Source of the DNA: CAYMJK01 sp043101635
GTDB taxonomy: Bacteria; Planctomycetota; Phycisphaerae; Phycisphaerales; UBA1924
Direction: 5' to 3'
DNA: 63,769 nucleotides
Assembly (NCBI GenBank): GCA_043101635.1
Contig: JBICIE010000224.1
Coordinates: forward strand, 1 to 63,769
Under the pieces are notes generated by a model. That model saw only the letters and a program-made list of their open reading frames with translations, ran no database searches and was not told the origin of the DNA. Each line of letters opens with the position of its first letter. The stretch's first letter is position 1. Positions 15,075 to 24,184 of this stretch are shown here, piece after piece. The position numbers and the translations under genes are program-made.

Positions 15075-15722
15075 TCAGGGACAGCCGGCGCCGAACTCGT
15101 TCTGGAACTCGAGGAAGTCAAAGAAGTCGAGCACGCCGTCGCCCGTGAAGTCGGCGGCGAGATCGCCCGCGCCGAACAGGTTCTGGAACTGGAGGAAGTC
15201 GAAGAAGTCGAGGACGCCATCACCCGTCAGATCGGCCCGGCAGGTCGAGTCGCCGTCGGTGAGGATCCAGAAGCGGTCGATCCCGGCCTCGGTGACCGAG
15301 TCATTGGGATTGTCGGTGGCGCTGAAGCGCACGCGCACCTGATCCGTCAGCGGCAGGATGTCGGCAACGACGAAGCTGGCGAGTTCCCAGTCGCTCCGGT
15401 GCCCGACGCTCTCGACCAGCGTCCAGCTTGCCCCGCCGTTGTTGGAGACTTCGACGGTCAACCGGTCGGCGTCGCGATCATCATTGGTGAACCACCGGGC
15501 GTAGGAGACCTGCGCCGCCGTGACGCCGGAAAGGTCGTACACCGGGCTGATCAGGCGGGTCGGCCCGCCATCGACATCGCTGTTGTCATCGGCGTTGTCG
15601 GTCACCCAGCAGCGGCCGGAGCCGTCGAAGTCTGCGATTGGATCGCCGCGGTCGCCGCCGCCGGCGGGCACACCGCGCTGCCACGGGCCATCCTGAAGGT
15701 CAACGTTCTCGACGGTCCAGCC
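15075..15722 (-). pseudogene. C-terminal remnant of HEYGH metallopeptidase paralog
   Basis: From GWTVENVDL at the 5' edge to the final GCP, this frame matches the last ~215 residues of the peptidase at 16818-19493 at roughly four residues in five, then stops dead. Upstream in frame is a TAG at 15753-15755 and no similarity. All catalytic parts are missing; what remains is the jelly-roll-like domain plus the 55-residue C-terminal tag (15075-15242). A GTG at 15671 could start a 198-residue product, but with no signal peptide it would not be exported. Best read as a decayed third copy of a tandem family. Confidence 0.75.
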
Positions 15723-15753
15723 TGAATGTGACCTCGGGCCAAGAACGCAGTCC

Positions 15754-15759
15754 TATAAT
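15754..15759 (+). promoter_or_regulatory. -10 box (TATAAT) before AT-richer secreted gene
   Basis: A consensus TATAAT 60 bases upstream of the ATG at 15819; no good -35 at 16-18 bp. AAAGGAG lies just before the start codon. Confidence 0.4.
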
Positions 15760-15818
15760 GTGCCGTCAGGGCTAACCCTGGCTCGGCGAGATGTCTCGCA
15801 GATCAGAAAGGAGAACAC

Positions 15819-16727
15819 ATGAGGTTCGTACTCATTGCGGCACTTGTGTTAGCACCCTCCGCGCTTGCTCAGACTTGCGACAAGACGTTTGTCGGCGTTG
15901 GCTTGCCCGACTTCTGGAACGTAGCCTCGAATTGGTCACCATCTGGAGTGCCTAGCGCTTCAGATCGAGTGTGCATTCCCTCGGGGACGCACTGTATAGT
16001 CGATGTTGCCGCGACTGTTGAGAGCGTCGAGATCGAGTTGTACGGTAAGCTTGAAATACCGATCTTCATCACGATGACCCTCACTAATGCGAGCGCCGAA
16101 GACTCGTTGATCGATGGGGAGTTCGTTGTTGGTGACACCCTCTTGATCGCCGATGACGATCACACGTTCGAGGGAGGCGGCCGTGTTGAACTGGTTTCCT
16201 CAAGTTCTGAACTTCAGATTGACTCTGGGCTAACGCTCACGAGTCAGTTGGATGAGGATGGCATCGTCGGGCGCGGCGCAATCGTCGGTATCGAATCGAT
16301 GGAGACCACCGGGACTTTTCATAACCAAGGCGAGGTGCGCGCGGATGGGGGGAGTATTGGCGGTGGCGCGACGCTTGAACTGGCGAGCACGACAATCCTC
16401 GCTGACGATTCGACTGCACAGTGGCGCGCTGCCGACGAGGCTGTTCTAAAGTTTAGCCGGGATGCAAGCCTTGATGGCCATATCGAGTTGCGCGACGGAA
16501 GCTGCGCGAAAGTGCTCATTGCTGCTGACCTTACTACATGCGGCGCTTTCAGGTGGAGCGACGCTTCGATACTTGAGGTTGAATCCGGCGCCACATTTGA
16601 GTACGCTTCGTACCAGAGCCTCAGCAACACCTGTTCAAACCCGAAAGACTCCGGGACGGGTGGATGCTCCACGGGGATATTCACGATTGCGGGGCCTGCG
16701 ACGAAGACATGCGGCGACTGTTCATAG
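15819..16727 (+). CDS. Secreted protein, beta-rich, AT-richer insertion
   Basis: 302 residues: signal peptide MRFVLIAALVLAPSALAQ, then NVASNWSPSGVPSASDRVCI, the opening seen in planctomycete autotransporter-adhesin-like or G8-like beta-helix proteins, followed by short strand repeats (VESVEIELYGKLEIPIF, TFHNQGEVRADGGSIGGGAT). It ends in a Cys-rich tail (CGDCS) but not in the 55-residue tag. Codon use is noticeably less GC-biased than in neighbours. It sits exactly where the N-terminal two thirds of the third metallopeptidase copy should be, in opposite orientation. AAAGGAG precedes the ATG. Confidence 0.72.
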   Translation: MRFVLIAALVLAPSALAQTCDKTFVGVGLPDFWNVASNWSPSGVPSASDRVCIPSGTHCIVDVAATVESVEIELYGKLEIPIFITMTLTNASAEDSLIDGEFVVGDTLLIADDDHTFEGGGRVELVSSSSELQIDSGLTLTSQLDEDGIVGRGAIVGIESMETTGTFHNQGEVRADGGSIGGGATLELASTTILADDSTAQWRAADEAVLKFSRDASLDGHIELRDGSCAKVLIAADLTTCGAFRWSDASILEVESGATFEYASYQSLSNTCSNPKDSGTGGCSTGIFTIAGPATKTCGDCS

Positions 16728-16817
16728 AGCAACCACGGGTACAACTTCTATCCGACTAACGCAAACGAAAGGGCTGGGTGCGCCATGAGCGGCTTCGGCG
16801 CATGGCCCGCGCCGGCA

Positions 16818-16985
16818 CTACGGGCAGCCCGCCGCGAACTCGTTCTGGAACGCCAGGAAGTCGAAGAAGTCGAGCACGCCGTCACCCGTGAAGTCCGCCT
16901 TCAGATCGCCGGCCCCGAACAGGTTCTGGAACTCCAGGAAGTCGAAGAAGTCCAGCGAGCCATCGCCGGTCAGGTCCACGCGGCA
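16818..16985 (-). other. 55-residue dockerin-like C-terminal tag
   Basis: Two units, DLTGDGSLDFFDFLEFQNLF and DFTGDGVLDFFDFLAFQNEF, bounded by Cys at tag position 1 and by GCP at the very end. Same length as the tags at 15075, 19851, 26294 and 39581. Confidence 0.75.
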
Positions 16986-19493
16986 TGTCGCGTCGCCATC
17001 GGTAAGGAGCCAGAAGCGGTCGATTCCGGCCTCGGTCACCGAGTCATTGGGATTGTCGGTGGCGTTGAAGCGTACGCGTACCTGATCGGTCAGCGGCACA
17101 AAGTCGGTGATGATGAAGCTGGCAAGCGCCCAATCGGCGCCATCGCCAACGCTCTCCACCTGCGTCCAGTTCGTCCCGCCGTTGTTGGAGACCTCGACGG
17201 TCATCCGGTCCGGCACACCGTTGGAGCTCTGGAACCAGCGCGCGTAGGAGACCTGTGCCGCCGTCACGCCGGCGAGGTCATAGACTGGACTGATCAAGCG
17301 GGTCGGCCCGCCATCGACATCGCTGTTGTCGTCGGCGTTGTCGGTGACCCAGCAGCGGCCGGAGCCGTCGAAGTCGGCGATCGGATCACCGCGGTCGCCG
17401 CCGCCGGCGGGCACGGCGCGCTGCCAGGCGCCATCCAGCAGGTCGATGTTCTCGACCGTCCACCCGTCGGCCGTCTCGAAGTCCAGACGCACCAGCTCGA
17501 CGCCCGCGATGGCGCTGCGGAAGCCGCCGGGGGCGCCGGCGGGGGACGTCCCCACCTTGCCCGTGGTCGTCTCGGCGGCGACGTAGTAGTCCACCTGGGT
17601 GAACAGGCCGGCGCCGGGGATCTCGGCGATGTACTCGTTCGGCGCCGTCTCGGTCATCGCCAGCGGGATGAACGAGCCGCCGGTGCGGACGAAGATCTGC
17701 CCGGTCCCGGGCTGGGGGGCCTCGGTCAGAGCGCTCACCGTGACGCGGAAGTTGGTGGGGGCGCCGGGGGTCAGCAGTTCCGGCTGGCCATCGGGGAAGC
17801 TGAAGCTGAGCAGCGAGATCGGCGGGCAGGCGACGCCGTGACGGTCGAAGGCGGCGCAGATGTCCGGGTAGTTGGGCGTGCCGTTTTCGAGCGTCCCGTC
17901 ATCATCATCGATCGTGAGCACCTCGATGGCCGTGCGGTCGCTGATGGCGTCGGATCCGGCGCCGCCGAGCGTGATCATCGACCAGCCGACGAACAGGTCG
18001 CGGGCGATCGCGATGCCCTCGGCCGAGCCGCGGGTGGTCCCGATGTTGTTGCGGATCCAGCGCCAGGTTCCGCCAAGCTGCTGGCCGCAGGTATGGATGC
18101 CGGCGGTGCAGTCGACCTGCTGCCGTGCCGCTTCCGGGTTGCGGATGGCGCCGGAGCCCGGCCCGAAGAACTGCTCGCCGACGATGCCGGTGTCGAAGAG
18201 CATGATGGCGATCGAGTCGCCGTAGCCCTCGCCGAAGGCGCCCTGTGCCAGGCCGAGGCGGTTGACGACGAAATGGCCGTACTCATGCGAGACCACCGTG
18301 GAGTACGCGGTGTTGACGCAGCCGCCGGCGGCGTTGAAGAACTCGATGCGCAGGCCCGCCGTCGTGAAGAAGGCGTTGCAGGAGTCGCTGGAGTTGATGT
18401 TGGCCAGCAGTTGCAGGTCGAGGCCCGTGAAGCCGGGGGCGCGATCCTTGATCAGATCATGTGTGCGCGTGGCCTGCACATACGCGTTGACCTGCGCGGT
18501 GGTGAACTCCGAGGGAACATCGTTGAGCAGCAGGTCCGCGGGTCCCGGCGGCGTGACGATCACGCTGTCGGTGATCTCGGCGCCCTTGAGATTGTCCACG
18601 CGGATGAACTGCCCGGCGACGCCGCCGGTGACCGTCACCGGACTGGTCCCGCCGTGCGGGATGGTAAATGAGCCATCGGGCGCGGTCGTGGCGCCGGCGC
18701 CGCCGGTGATGGAGACATCCAGGCGCGGCATCGGCATCGCGACCTCGGGGTTGGAGGCGATGTCCGGCGCCGTGCCGGGCGAGCCCAGGCCTTCGGCTTT
18801 GCCGTCGACATCGGTGTGATGCATCGCCGGTCGCACATCGAGCAGGCGTCCGCTGGCGGCGTCCATCACGAACTCCCACGCGTCATGACGCGGGATCTCG
18901 GTATGCCCGGTGAAGCGCCAGGCCCGGCGCGACACCACATCCTCGCCCGAGCGGTCGGCGAAGACGACCAGTTCCGGGGCGCTCCACTCGGTCAGGTGGG
19001 CGAAGCTCACCATGCGCCCGGCGGCGCCGATGACATCGGCGGGCGCGGTGCGGATCGGCTCGAAGCCGCCTTCCGGGCGCGGCGCCAGCCTGCCGGCGGC
19101 GTAGACCACGCGATCCAGCCCGGCGTCGGCGGCGTCATTGAGCACCAGCACGCGGGCCAGCCCGCCATCGACCGGCAGGCCGTCGATCGTCTGGCTGTAG
19201 AGCAGGGCGGTGAAGCGGCCATCGCGGATGGGGGTGGCGTGGTCGAGCGTCAGTTCCAGGGCGCCGGCGTCGAAGACGCCGCCCCAGGCGTCCAGCCAGC
19301 CTGCCGCGGCAGCGACGGGATCGGCGCCGGCGCGCATCGGGACCCCGTAGACGACCACGGCGCCGGTCGCCTCGCGGTAGATGCGCGCGCCGGGGTGGGC
19401 GGCCTGAAGGGTCAGAGCCTCATCGGCCATGGCCAGGGGCGCCAGCGATGCAATGATCGCTGCGCCGATGACGTGATTCGTTCGCTTCTGCAC
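16818..19493 (-). CDS. Secreted gluzincin metallopeptidase with C-terminal tag
   Basis: 891 residues: signal peptide (IGAAIIASLAPLAMA), an FTP-like propeptide with GAVVVYGVPM and LLYSQTIDGLPVDGGLARVL, a carboxypeptidase-like beta domain (PDGSFTIPHGG), and the catalytic domain with VVSHEYGHFVVNRLG and downstream GEGYGDSIAI, giving His, His and Glu zinc ligands as in M36/M4-type enzymes. After a linker comes a jelly-roll-like domain and a 55-residue double EF-hand-like tag. Likely an extracellular protease matured by propeptide removal. Minus-strand paralog of the gene at 19851. Confidence 0.8.
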   Translation of the reverse strand: MQKRTNHVIGAAIIASLAPLAMADEALTLQAAHPGARIYREATGAVVVYGVPMRAGADPVAAAAGWLDAWGGVFDAGALELTLDHATPIRDGRFTALLYSQTIDGLPVDGGLARVLVLNDAADAGLDRVVYAAGRLAPRPEGGFEPIRTAPADVIGAAGRMVSFAHLTEWSAPELVVFADRSGEDVVSRRAWRFTGHTEIPRHDAWEFVMDAASGRLLDVRPAMHHTDVDGKAEGLGSPGTAPDIASNPEVAMPMPRLDVSITGGAGATTAPDGSFTIPHGGTSPVTVTGGVAGQFIRVDNLKGAEITDSVIVTPPGPADLLLNDVPSEFTTAQVNAYVQATRTHDLIKDRAPGFTGLDLQLLANINSSDSCNAFFTTAGLRIEFFNAAGGCVNTAYSTVVSHEYGHFVVNRLGLAQGAFGEGYGDSIAIMLFDTGIVGEQFFGPGSGAIRNPEAARQQVDCTAGIHTCGQQLGGTWRWIRNNIGTTRGSAEGIAIARDLFVGWSMITLGGAGSDAISDRTAIEVLTIDDDDGTLENGTPNYPDICAAFDRHGVACPPISLLSFSFPDGQPELLTPGAPTNFRVTVSALTEAPQPGTGQIFVRTGGSFIPLAMTETAPNEYIAEIPGAGLFTQVDYYVAAETTTGKVGTSPAGAPGGFRSAIAGVELVRLDFETADGWTVENIDLLDGAWQRAVPAGGGDRGDPIADFDGSGRCWVTDNADDNSDVDGGPTRLISPVYDLAGVTAAQVSYARWFQSSNGVPDRMTVEVSNNGGTNWTQVESVGDGADWALASFIITDFVPLTDQVRVRFNATDNPNDSVTEAGIDRFWLLTDGDATCRVDLTGDGSLDFFDFLEFQNLFGAGDLKADFTGDGVLDFFDFLAFQNEFAAGCP

Positions 19494-19796
19494 GACTTCT
19501 CCTTCTCACACGCCCACGAGGCGTCCGGGGAACAGAAAGCTGCGGGCCGCAAGCTGCCCGGAGCCGGAACGTGGAGGCGACAGGGGGCCGACCGGCCAGG
19601 CCGGCGGCTGAGCCTCCCCTTTGATCTGCGGGCCTGCGATGCGGGCCCGCTATGCGTGCGGCTCAACGAGCCGCACGGTTCCGCGATTTCGCCGCCGGGC
19701 GACCCTTTTCTGGGACCGGCGGAGGCTGTCGCGGCGCCTTCAGCGTACCTCAGGAATCCGCGCCAGGTTACCTAACCAGGGCGCCTGGGGACGAAA

Positions 19797-19826
19797 ATCG
19801 GCCCCGGACCGGGGCCCGGGGCCGAT
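19797..19826 (-). terminator. GC-rich hairpin after metallopeptidase gene
   Basis: Perfect 11-bp inverted repeat ATCGGCCCCGG/CCGGGGCCGAT with an eight-base loop, starting 25 bases past the stop of the gene at 19851. In the 357-base gap 19494-19850 I see only this hairpin and the upstream region of the gene ending at 19493. Confidence 0.55.
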
Positions 19827-19850
19827 GGCAATCGACACAGAGCGCCCGTC

Positions 19851-20018
19851 TTACGGGCAGCCCACGGCGAACTCGTTCTGGAAGACCAGGAAGTCGAAGA
19901 ACGTGAGCATGCCGTCGCCGTCGAAGTCGGCCTTCAGGTCTCCGGCGCTGAACAGGTTCTGGAACTCCAGGAAGTCGAAGAACGTCGTCTCGCCGTCACC
20001 GTCCAGATCGACGCGGCA
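19851..20018 (-). other. 55-residue dockerin-like C-terminal tag
   Basis: Units DLDGDGETTFFDFLEFQNLF and DFDGDGMLTFFDFLVFQNEF, opening with Cys and closing with GCP. Confidence 0.75.
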
Positions 20019-22589
20019 GACGGCAACGTTGGAGACGATCCAGAAGCGGTCGAACCCGCCCTCGGTGACCGAGTTGTTCGGGTTGTCCGTCACGCTGATG
20101 CGGATGCGCACCTTGTCGGTCAGCGTGGGGATGGTCTCCATGTGTGGGGCATTGGCGATGACGACCGTCCAGTCGTCCTGGTGCGCCACGATCTCGACGG
20201 GGACCCATGTGATGCCGCCGTTGTTCGAGATCTCGACCGTCATGCGATCGATATCGCGATCGTCGTTGGTAAACCAGCGGGCGTAGGAGATCTGCACGCG
20301 GCTGAACTGCTCCAGGTCGAAATTGGGGCTGACCAGGCGGGTCGGACCGCCGTCGACATCGTGATCACCGACAAGGTTGCCGGTGACCCAGGCGCGGCCG
20401 GAGCCGTCGAAGTCGCGCATCGGCTCGCCGCTGGAGCCCCACCCGAGCGGAACGCCGCGCTCCCAGGCGCCGGCGGTGAGGTCCTCGTTGACCACGGTCC
20501 AGCCGCTGGGGATCTCGAAGTTGTCCTTGACGACGGCGTAGCCGACCTGCGCGATGATGCCGTCGGCGGGGGCGTCGTGGGGATGCGTGGTCAGGCGATC
20601 CTGGGTGTCCAGGGCGCCGACCCAGTAATAGATAAAGTCAAAGGCCCGCGTGCCCGGGAGCGTCGCGGTGTACTCGTTCGGCCCGACCTGCGTCATCGGC
20701 TCCTCGACGGGAGTGCGGCCGTTGATCGAGTAGAACAGCGTGGCGCTGCCGGCCTTCGGCGTCGTGCGCAGCGGGTCGACCCGAACACGGAACTCGGTCT
20801 CGGTGTCGGGATTCACCAGCGTCGGCAGGCCATCGGGGAAGCTGAAGGCGACACGATCCAACTGCGGCACGGGGATGAAGAAGACCTCGAACGCCGCGGT
20901 GATCTCGTCGAAGTTCGGCGTGCCGTTGCCGATGTAGGGATCGTCATCGTCGATCGTGAGGGCCTCGACGACCGTGCGCGGGTGGGCTGCGTCCTGGCCC
21001 GAGCCGCCGAGGGTGATCAGCGACCAGCCGACGAACAGTTCGCGCGTGATGTCGAGCCCGATCAGGTCGCCGTGCTTGGCGCCAAGATTCTCCCTGATCT
21101 CCCACCATGAGCTGCCCAGCACCCAGCCGCAGACGTAGATGTCGGGGTCGGTGCAGACGAACGTCGCCGACGGCGGCCGGCGCGTCAGATCGCGGATCGG
21201 CGACCCGGGCCCGTAGAAGTCGGCCGCGATGATGCCCGTATCCCACAGGACCACGCTCACGGCATCGCTGAAGCCCTCGCCGAACGAGCCCTGCAGCAGT
21301 CCCAGCCGATTCACGATGAAGTGGCCGTACTCGTGCGAGACGACAGTGGAATAGGCCGAGTTGGGGCAGCCGCCGCCCTCGCGATAGAAGTTCAGCGACA
21401 GATCCGACGGCCTGAAGAACGCGTTGCACGAACCCGAGCCGTCGTTGACGTTCGTCACGACCTGATGATCGAAGATGGTCAGGCCCGGGGCGCGGGCCGT
21501 GAACATGTTGTGCGCCGCGCCGACACCGATCAGGGCGTTGACCTGGGCGGTCGTGAACTCGCTGACCGCCTGGTTCAGCAGCAGGTTGGCCGGACCAGGG
21601 GGGGTGACCCCGGCGCTGGCGCTGATCTCTTCGCCCTGCATGTCGTTGATCACGCAATAGGGCCCTTCGACGCCGGTCACGACATTGACGAAGCCCGTTC
21701 CGGGATTCGGGATCGTGAAGCTGCCATCGCTGCCCGTCACGGCCGTAGCGCCGCCCTCGACCGCCACATAGTTGCTCGGGACGTTCACCGGCCCGATCGG
21801 TCCCAGCGGGCTCAGCGTCGTATGCGCGTTGGCCCGCACGCGCCCAGTGACATCGGTGTTGTGGAGGTCCCAACGCGCCTCGAGCAGCGCGCCGGTCCGC
21901 ACGTCGACGAAGAACCGGTACGACTGCGGATCCTCGCCGAAGCTGGAGCCCCAGAACGCCCAGGCCAGGCGGGCGACCGGACGCTCGACGCCAACGGGCG
22001 CGTAGTGCCAGATCAGCTCCGGCTCGGTCCAGGACGCCAGGTGGTCGAAGCTGTCCATCCGCTGGACTGTCTCCAGCGCCTCGCCGGCGGCCACGTCGAT
22101 CACCGGCGCATCGCCGGCGCCGAGGGCGCCGTCGGCCGGGCGATCGGCCAGGCGACCGGCGCCGTAGACCACGGTCGGCTGGCCATCGTCATGGCGAACG
22201 AGGATTCGGGCCACGCCACCATCGACGGGCACGCCCTCGATGGTCTGGGAATACAGCAGCGCGGTCATCGCGCCGTCCTTGAGCGAGACCTCGTCGCGGA
22301 GCGTCAGCTCGAGGGCGCCGGCGCCGAAGACGCCGCCCCAGTCCTGGAGCCAGCGGGTCGCCGCGTCCATCGCCGTTGCTCCGCGGGTCATCGGCACGCC
22401 GTACACCAGGCTGATCGTGCCGTCCTCGATGTACCGCTCGGCGCCGGGGAACGCGGCCTGCAGGTCCTGGAACGCGGTCATGGCCCGCTCGATGCGATCG
22501 ACTGCGCCCGTGTCGTTCGCCTGGGCGTGTCCACACAGGATCGCCAGCGCTGCTGCACTGGCCAATGCGGTCGTCTTCCGTGAGATCAC
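19851..22589 (-). CDS. Secreted gluzincin metallopeptidase with C-terminal tag
   Basis: 912 residues, same architecture as the paralog at 16818: signal peptide (LASAAALAILCGHAQA), FTP-like propeptide (ISLVYGVPM, LLYSQTIEGVPVDGGVARIL), beta domain, zinc centre VVSHEYGHFIVNRLG with GEGFSDAVSVV, linker, jelly-roll-like domain and the 55-residue tag ending NEFAVGCP. The copies have diverged throughout, so the duplication is not recent. It is probably extracellular or surface-docked. Divergent from pyrC across a 287-base gap. Confidence 0.8.
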   Translation of the reverse strand: MISRKTTALASAAALAILCGHAQANDTGAVDRIERAMTAFQDLQAAFPGAERYIEDGTISLVYGVPMTRGATAMDAATRWLQDWGGVFGAGALELTLRDEVSLKDGAMTALLYSQTIEGVPVDGGVARILVRHDDGQPTVVYGAGRLADRPADGALGAGDAPVIDVAAGEALETVQRMDSFDHLASWTEPELIWHYAPVGVERPVARLAWAFWGSSFGEDPQSYRFFVDVRTGALLEARWDLHNTDVTGRVRANAHTTLSPLGPIGPVNVPSNYVAVEGGATAVTGSDGSFTIPNPGTGFVNVVTGVEGPYCVINDMQGEEISASAGVTPPGPANLLLNQAVSEFTTAQVNALIGVGAAHNMFTARAPGLTIFDHQVVTNVNDGSGSCNAFFRPSDLSLNFYREGGGCPNSAYSTVVSHEYGHFIVNRLGLLQGSFGEGFSDAVSVVLWDTGIIAADFYGPGSPIRDLTRRPPSATFVCTDPDIYVCGWVLGSSWWEIRENLGAKHGDLIGLDITRELFVGWSLITLGGSGQDAAHPRTVVEALTIDDDDPYIGNGTPNFDEITAAFEVFFIPVPQLDRVAFSFPDGLPTLVNPDTETEFRVRVDPLRTTPKAGSATLFYSINGRTPVEEPMTQVGPNEYTATLPGTRAFDFIYYWVGALDTQDRLTTHPHDAPADGIIAQVGYAVVKDNFEIPSGWTVVNEDLTAGAWERGVPLGWGSSGEPMRDFDGSGRAWVTGNLVGDHDVDGGPTRLVSPNFDLEQFSRVQISYARWFTNDDRDIDRMTVEISNNGGITWVPVEIVAHQDDWTVVIANAPHMETIPTLTDKVRIRISVTDNPNNSVTEGGFDRFWIVSNVAVCRVDLDGDGETTFFDFLEFQNLFSAGDLKADFDGDGMLTFFDFLVFQNEFAVGCP

Positions 22590-22863
22590 AGCTTCTCCTT
22601 CTTTTCCGTCTCCGGCCGCGCCTGCGCCACGGGGCCCACCGCGGCGACTTCCGGCCTCACAGCCGCGCAGATTGACTCAGACTGGACGGGGCCTCCGCGC
22701 GTCCAGCTATCGGGGCATCCGGACCACTGAGCCGGAGGGTTCCCGAGAGCTCTTGTAGTTTCCCCCAAAACAGACCCCCAATGCAACCTTCCGGTTCGCT
22801 TGATGAGCGAAAATCTGCGATTGGGGAACTTACAAGGCCTCCGGAGCGGGTTCCCGGGCCTGC

Positions 22864-22869
22864 TACCCT
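22864..22869 (+). promoter_or_regulatory. Probable extended -10 box, leaderless pyrC
   Basis: TGC-TACCCT with seven bases to the ATG at 22877. In the rest of the 22590-22876 gap I see no other gene or clear hairpin. Confidence 0.4.
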
Positions 22870-22876
22870 TGCGCCG

Positions 22877-24184
22877 ATGTCTTCAACAGTGATTGCCGGC
22901 GGGCGAATCATCGACCCGGCTACGGGTTTCGACGCAATCGCCGATCTCGTCATCACCGACGGACGGATCGCGCGGCTTGGCCCGGACATAGGCCGAACGG
23001 GCGCTGATCGCGTCGTCGACGCCGCCGGCTGTCTGGTGACGCCCGGTCTGATCGATCCGCACGTGCACCTGCGCGAGCCGGGGCAGACCGACAAGGAGAC
23101 GCTCGCCACCGGCGGCGCCGCCGCCGCGGCCGGCGGGTTCACCGCCGTCTGCTGCATGCCCAACACCAGCCCGGCGCTGGACTCGCCGGAGATGCTCGAT
23201 GTGGTCCGATTCCGGTCCCGCGATGTCGCCTGCCGCATCTTCCCCGTGGGCGCTGCGACGCTCGGGCGCCAGGGCGCCGAACTGGCGCCGATCGCCATGC
23301 TGGTGCGCGCAGGGGCGGTCGGGATCAGCGATGATGGCGATGTCGTGGCGTCTTCGCGCATGATGCGCCGGGCTCTGCAGGCGTGCGCCGAGGCGCAGGT
23401 TGCCTTCATGCAGCACTGCCAGGATCCGGAGTTGACCGTCGGCGCCGTGATGCACGCCGGCGCGGTGTCGGCCCGCCTCGGCCTGACGGGCTGGCCGCGC
23501 GAGGCCGAGGAACTGATCATCGAGCGCGACCTCCGCCTGAATCGCGCCGTCGGCGCCCGCTACCACGTCCAGCACCTCTCCAGCGCCGGCTCGATCGAGA
23601 TCGTGCGCGCCGCCCGCGCCCGGGGCGAGCCGATCACCGCCGAGGCCTCGCCGCACCACCTGCTGCTCACCGACGAGTGGATCGATCAGGACGGCTTCCC
23701 GAACCCGCTGGGCAAAGTGAACCCGCCCCTGCGCGAGATGGCGGATGTCGAGGCCATCCGGGCCGCGGTCGCCGAGGGTGTGATCACCGTCCTGGGCACG
23801 GACCACGCCCCGCACACGCGCGCAGAGAAGGAACTCCCGATCGAGGACGCGCCCTTCGGCATGATCGGGCTGGAGTTTGCCCTGCCGCTGTACGCCGAGG
23901 CGCTGGTCCACAGCGGCCTCATCGGGTGGCCCCGGCTGATCGCGCTGATGACCGTCGAGCCGGCCCGCCTGTGCGGCCTGGATCGTCTCGGCCTCGGCCG
24001 GCTGGAGGTGGGGGGGCCGGCCGATGTGACGATCATCGATCCGGAAGCGCAGTGGACGATCACCGAAGGCGAACTGGCCGGCAAGTCGGCCAACACGCCC
24101 TTCCTGGGACGGACCGTGCGCGGGCGCGCAGTGGCGACCATCGTCGCCGGGACCCTGCGCCAGCGCACCGGCGCGCCGGTCTGA
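22877..24184 (+). CDS. pyrC: Dihydroorotase
   Basis: 435 residues, type I dihydroorotase of pyrimidine synthesis (carbamoyl aspartate to dihydroorotate, cytoplasm). Zinc motif DPHVHLREPGQTDKETLATG near residue 60, CCMPNTSPALDSPE, the GAVGISDDGDVV loop whose Asp occupies the place of the carbamylated Lys in single-zinc forms, the later histidines in HVQHLSS and EASPHHLLLTDE, and LGTDHAPHTRAEKE. The ATG at 22877 (MSSTVIAGG) fits the family start; a longer frame to 22781 has no support. Its stop directly abuts the convergent secreted-protein gene with no gap. Confidence 0.92.
   Translation: MSSTVIAGGRIIDPATGFDAIADLVITDGRIARLGPDIGRTGADRVVDAAGCLVTPGLIDPHVHLREPGQTDKETLATGGAAAAAGGFTAVCCMPNTSPALDSPEMLDVVRFRSRDVACRIFPVGAATLGRQGAELAPIAMLVRAGAVGISDDGDVVASSRMMRRALQACAEAQVAFMQHCQDPELTVGAVMHAGAVSARLGLTGWPREAEELIIERDLRLNRAVGARYHVQHLSSAGSIEIVRAARARGEPITAEASPHHLLLTDEWIDQDGFPNPLGKVNPPLREMADVEAIRAAVAEGVITVLGTDHAPHTRAEKELPIEDAPFGMIGLEFALPLYAEALVHSGLIGWPRLIALMTVEPARLCGLDRLGLGRLEVGGPADVTIIDPEAQWTITEGELAGKSANTPFLGRTVRGRAVATIVAGTLRQRTGAPV

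Noticed and set aside
14925..15725. Plus-strand 266-residue frame across the metallopeptidase remnant
   Set aside because: Antisense to a clear homolog of the neighbouring peptidase; no independent support.
22781..22876. Upstream start of pyrC at 22781
   Set aside because: The extra 32 residues are unlike dihydroorotases and contain the likely promoter.
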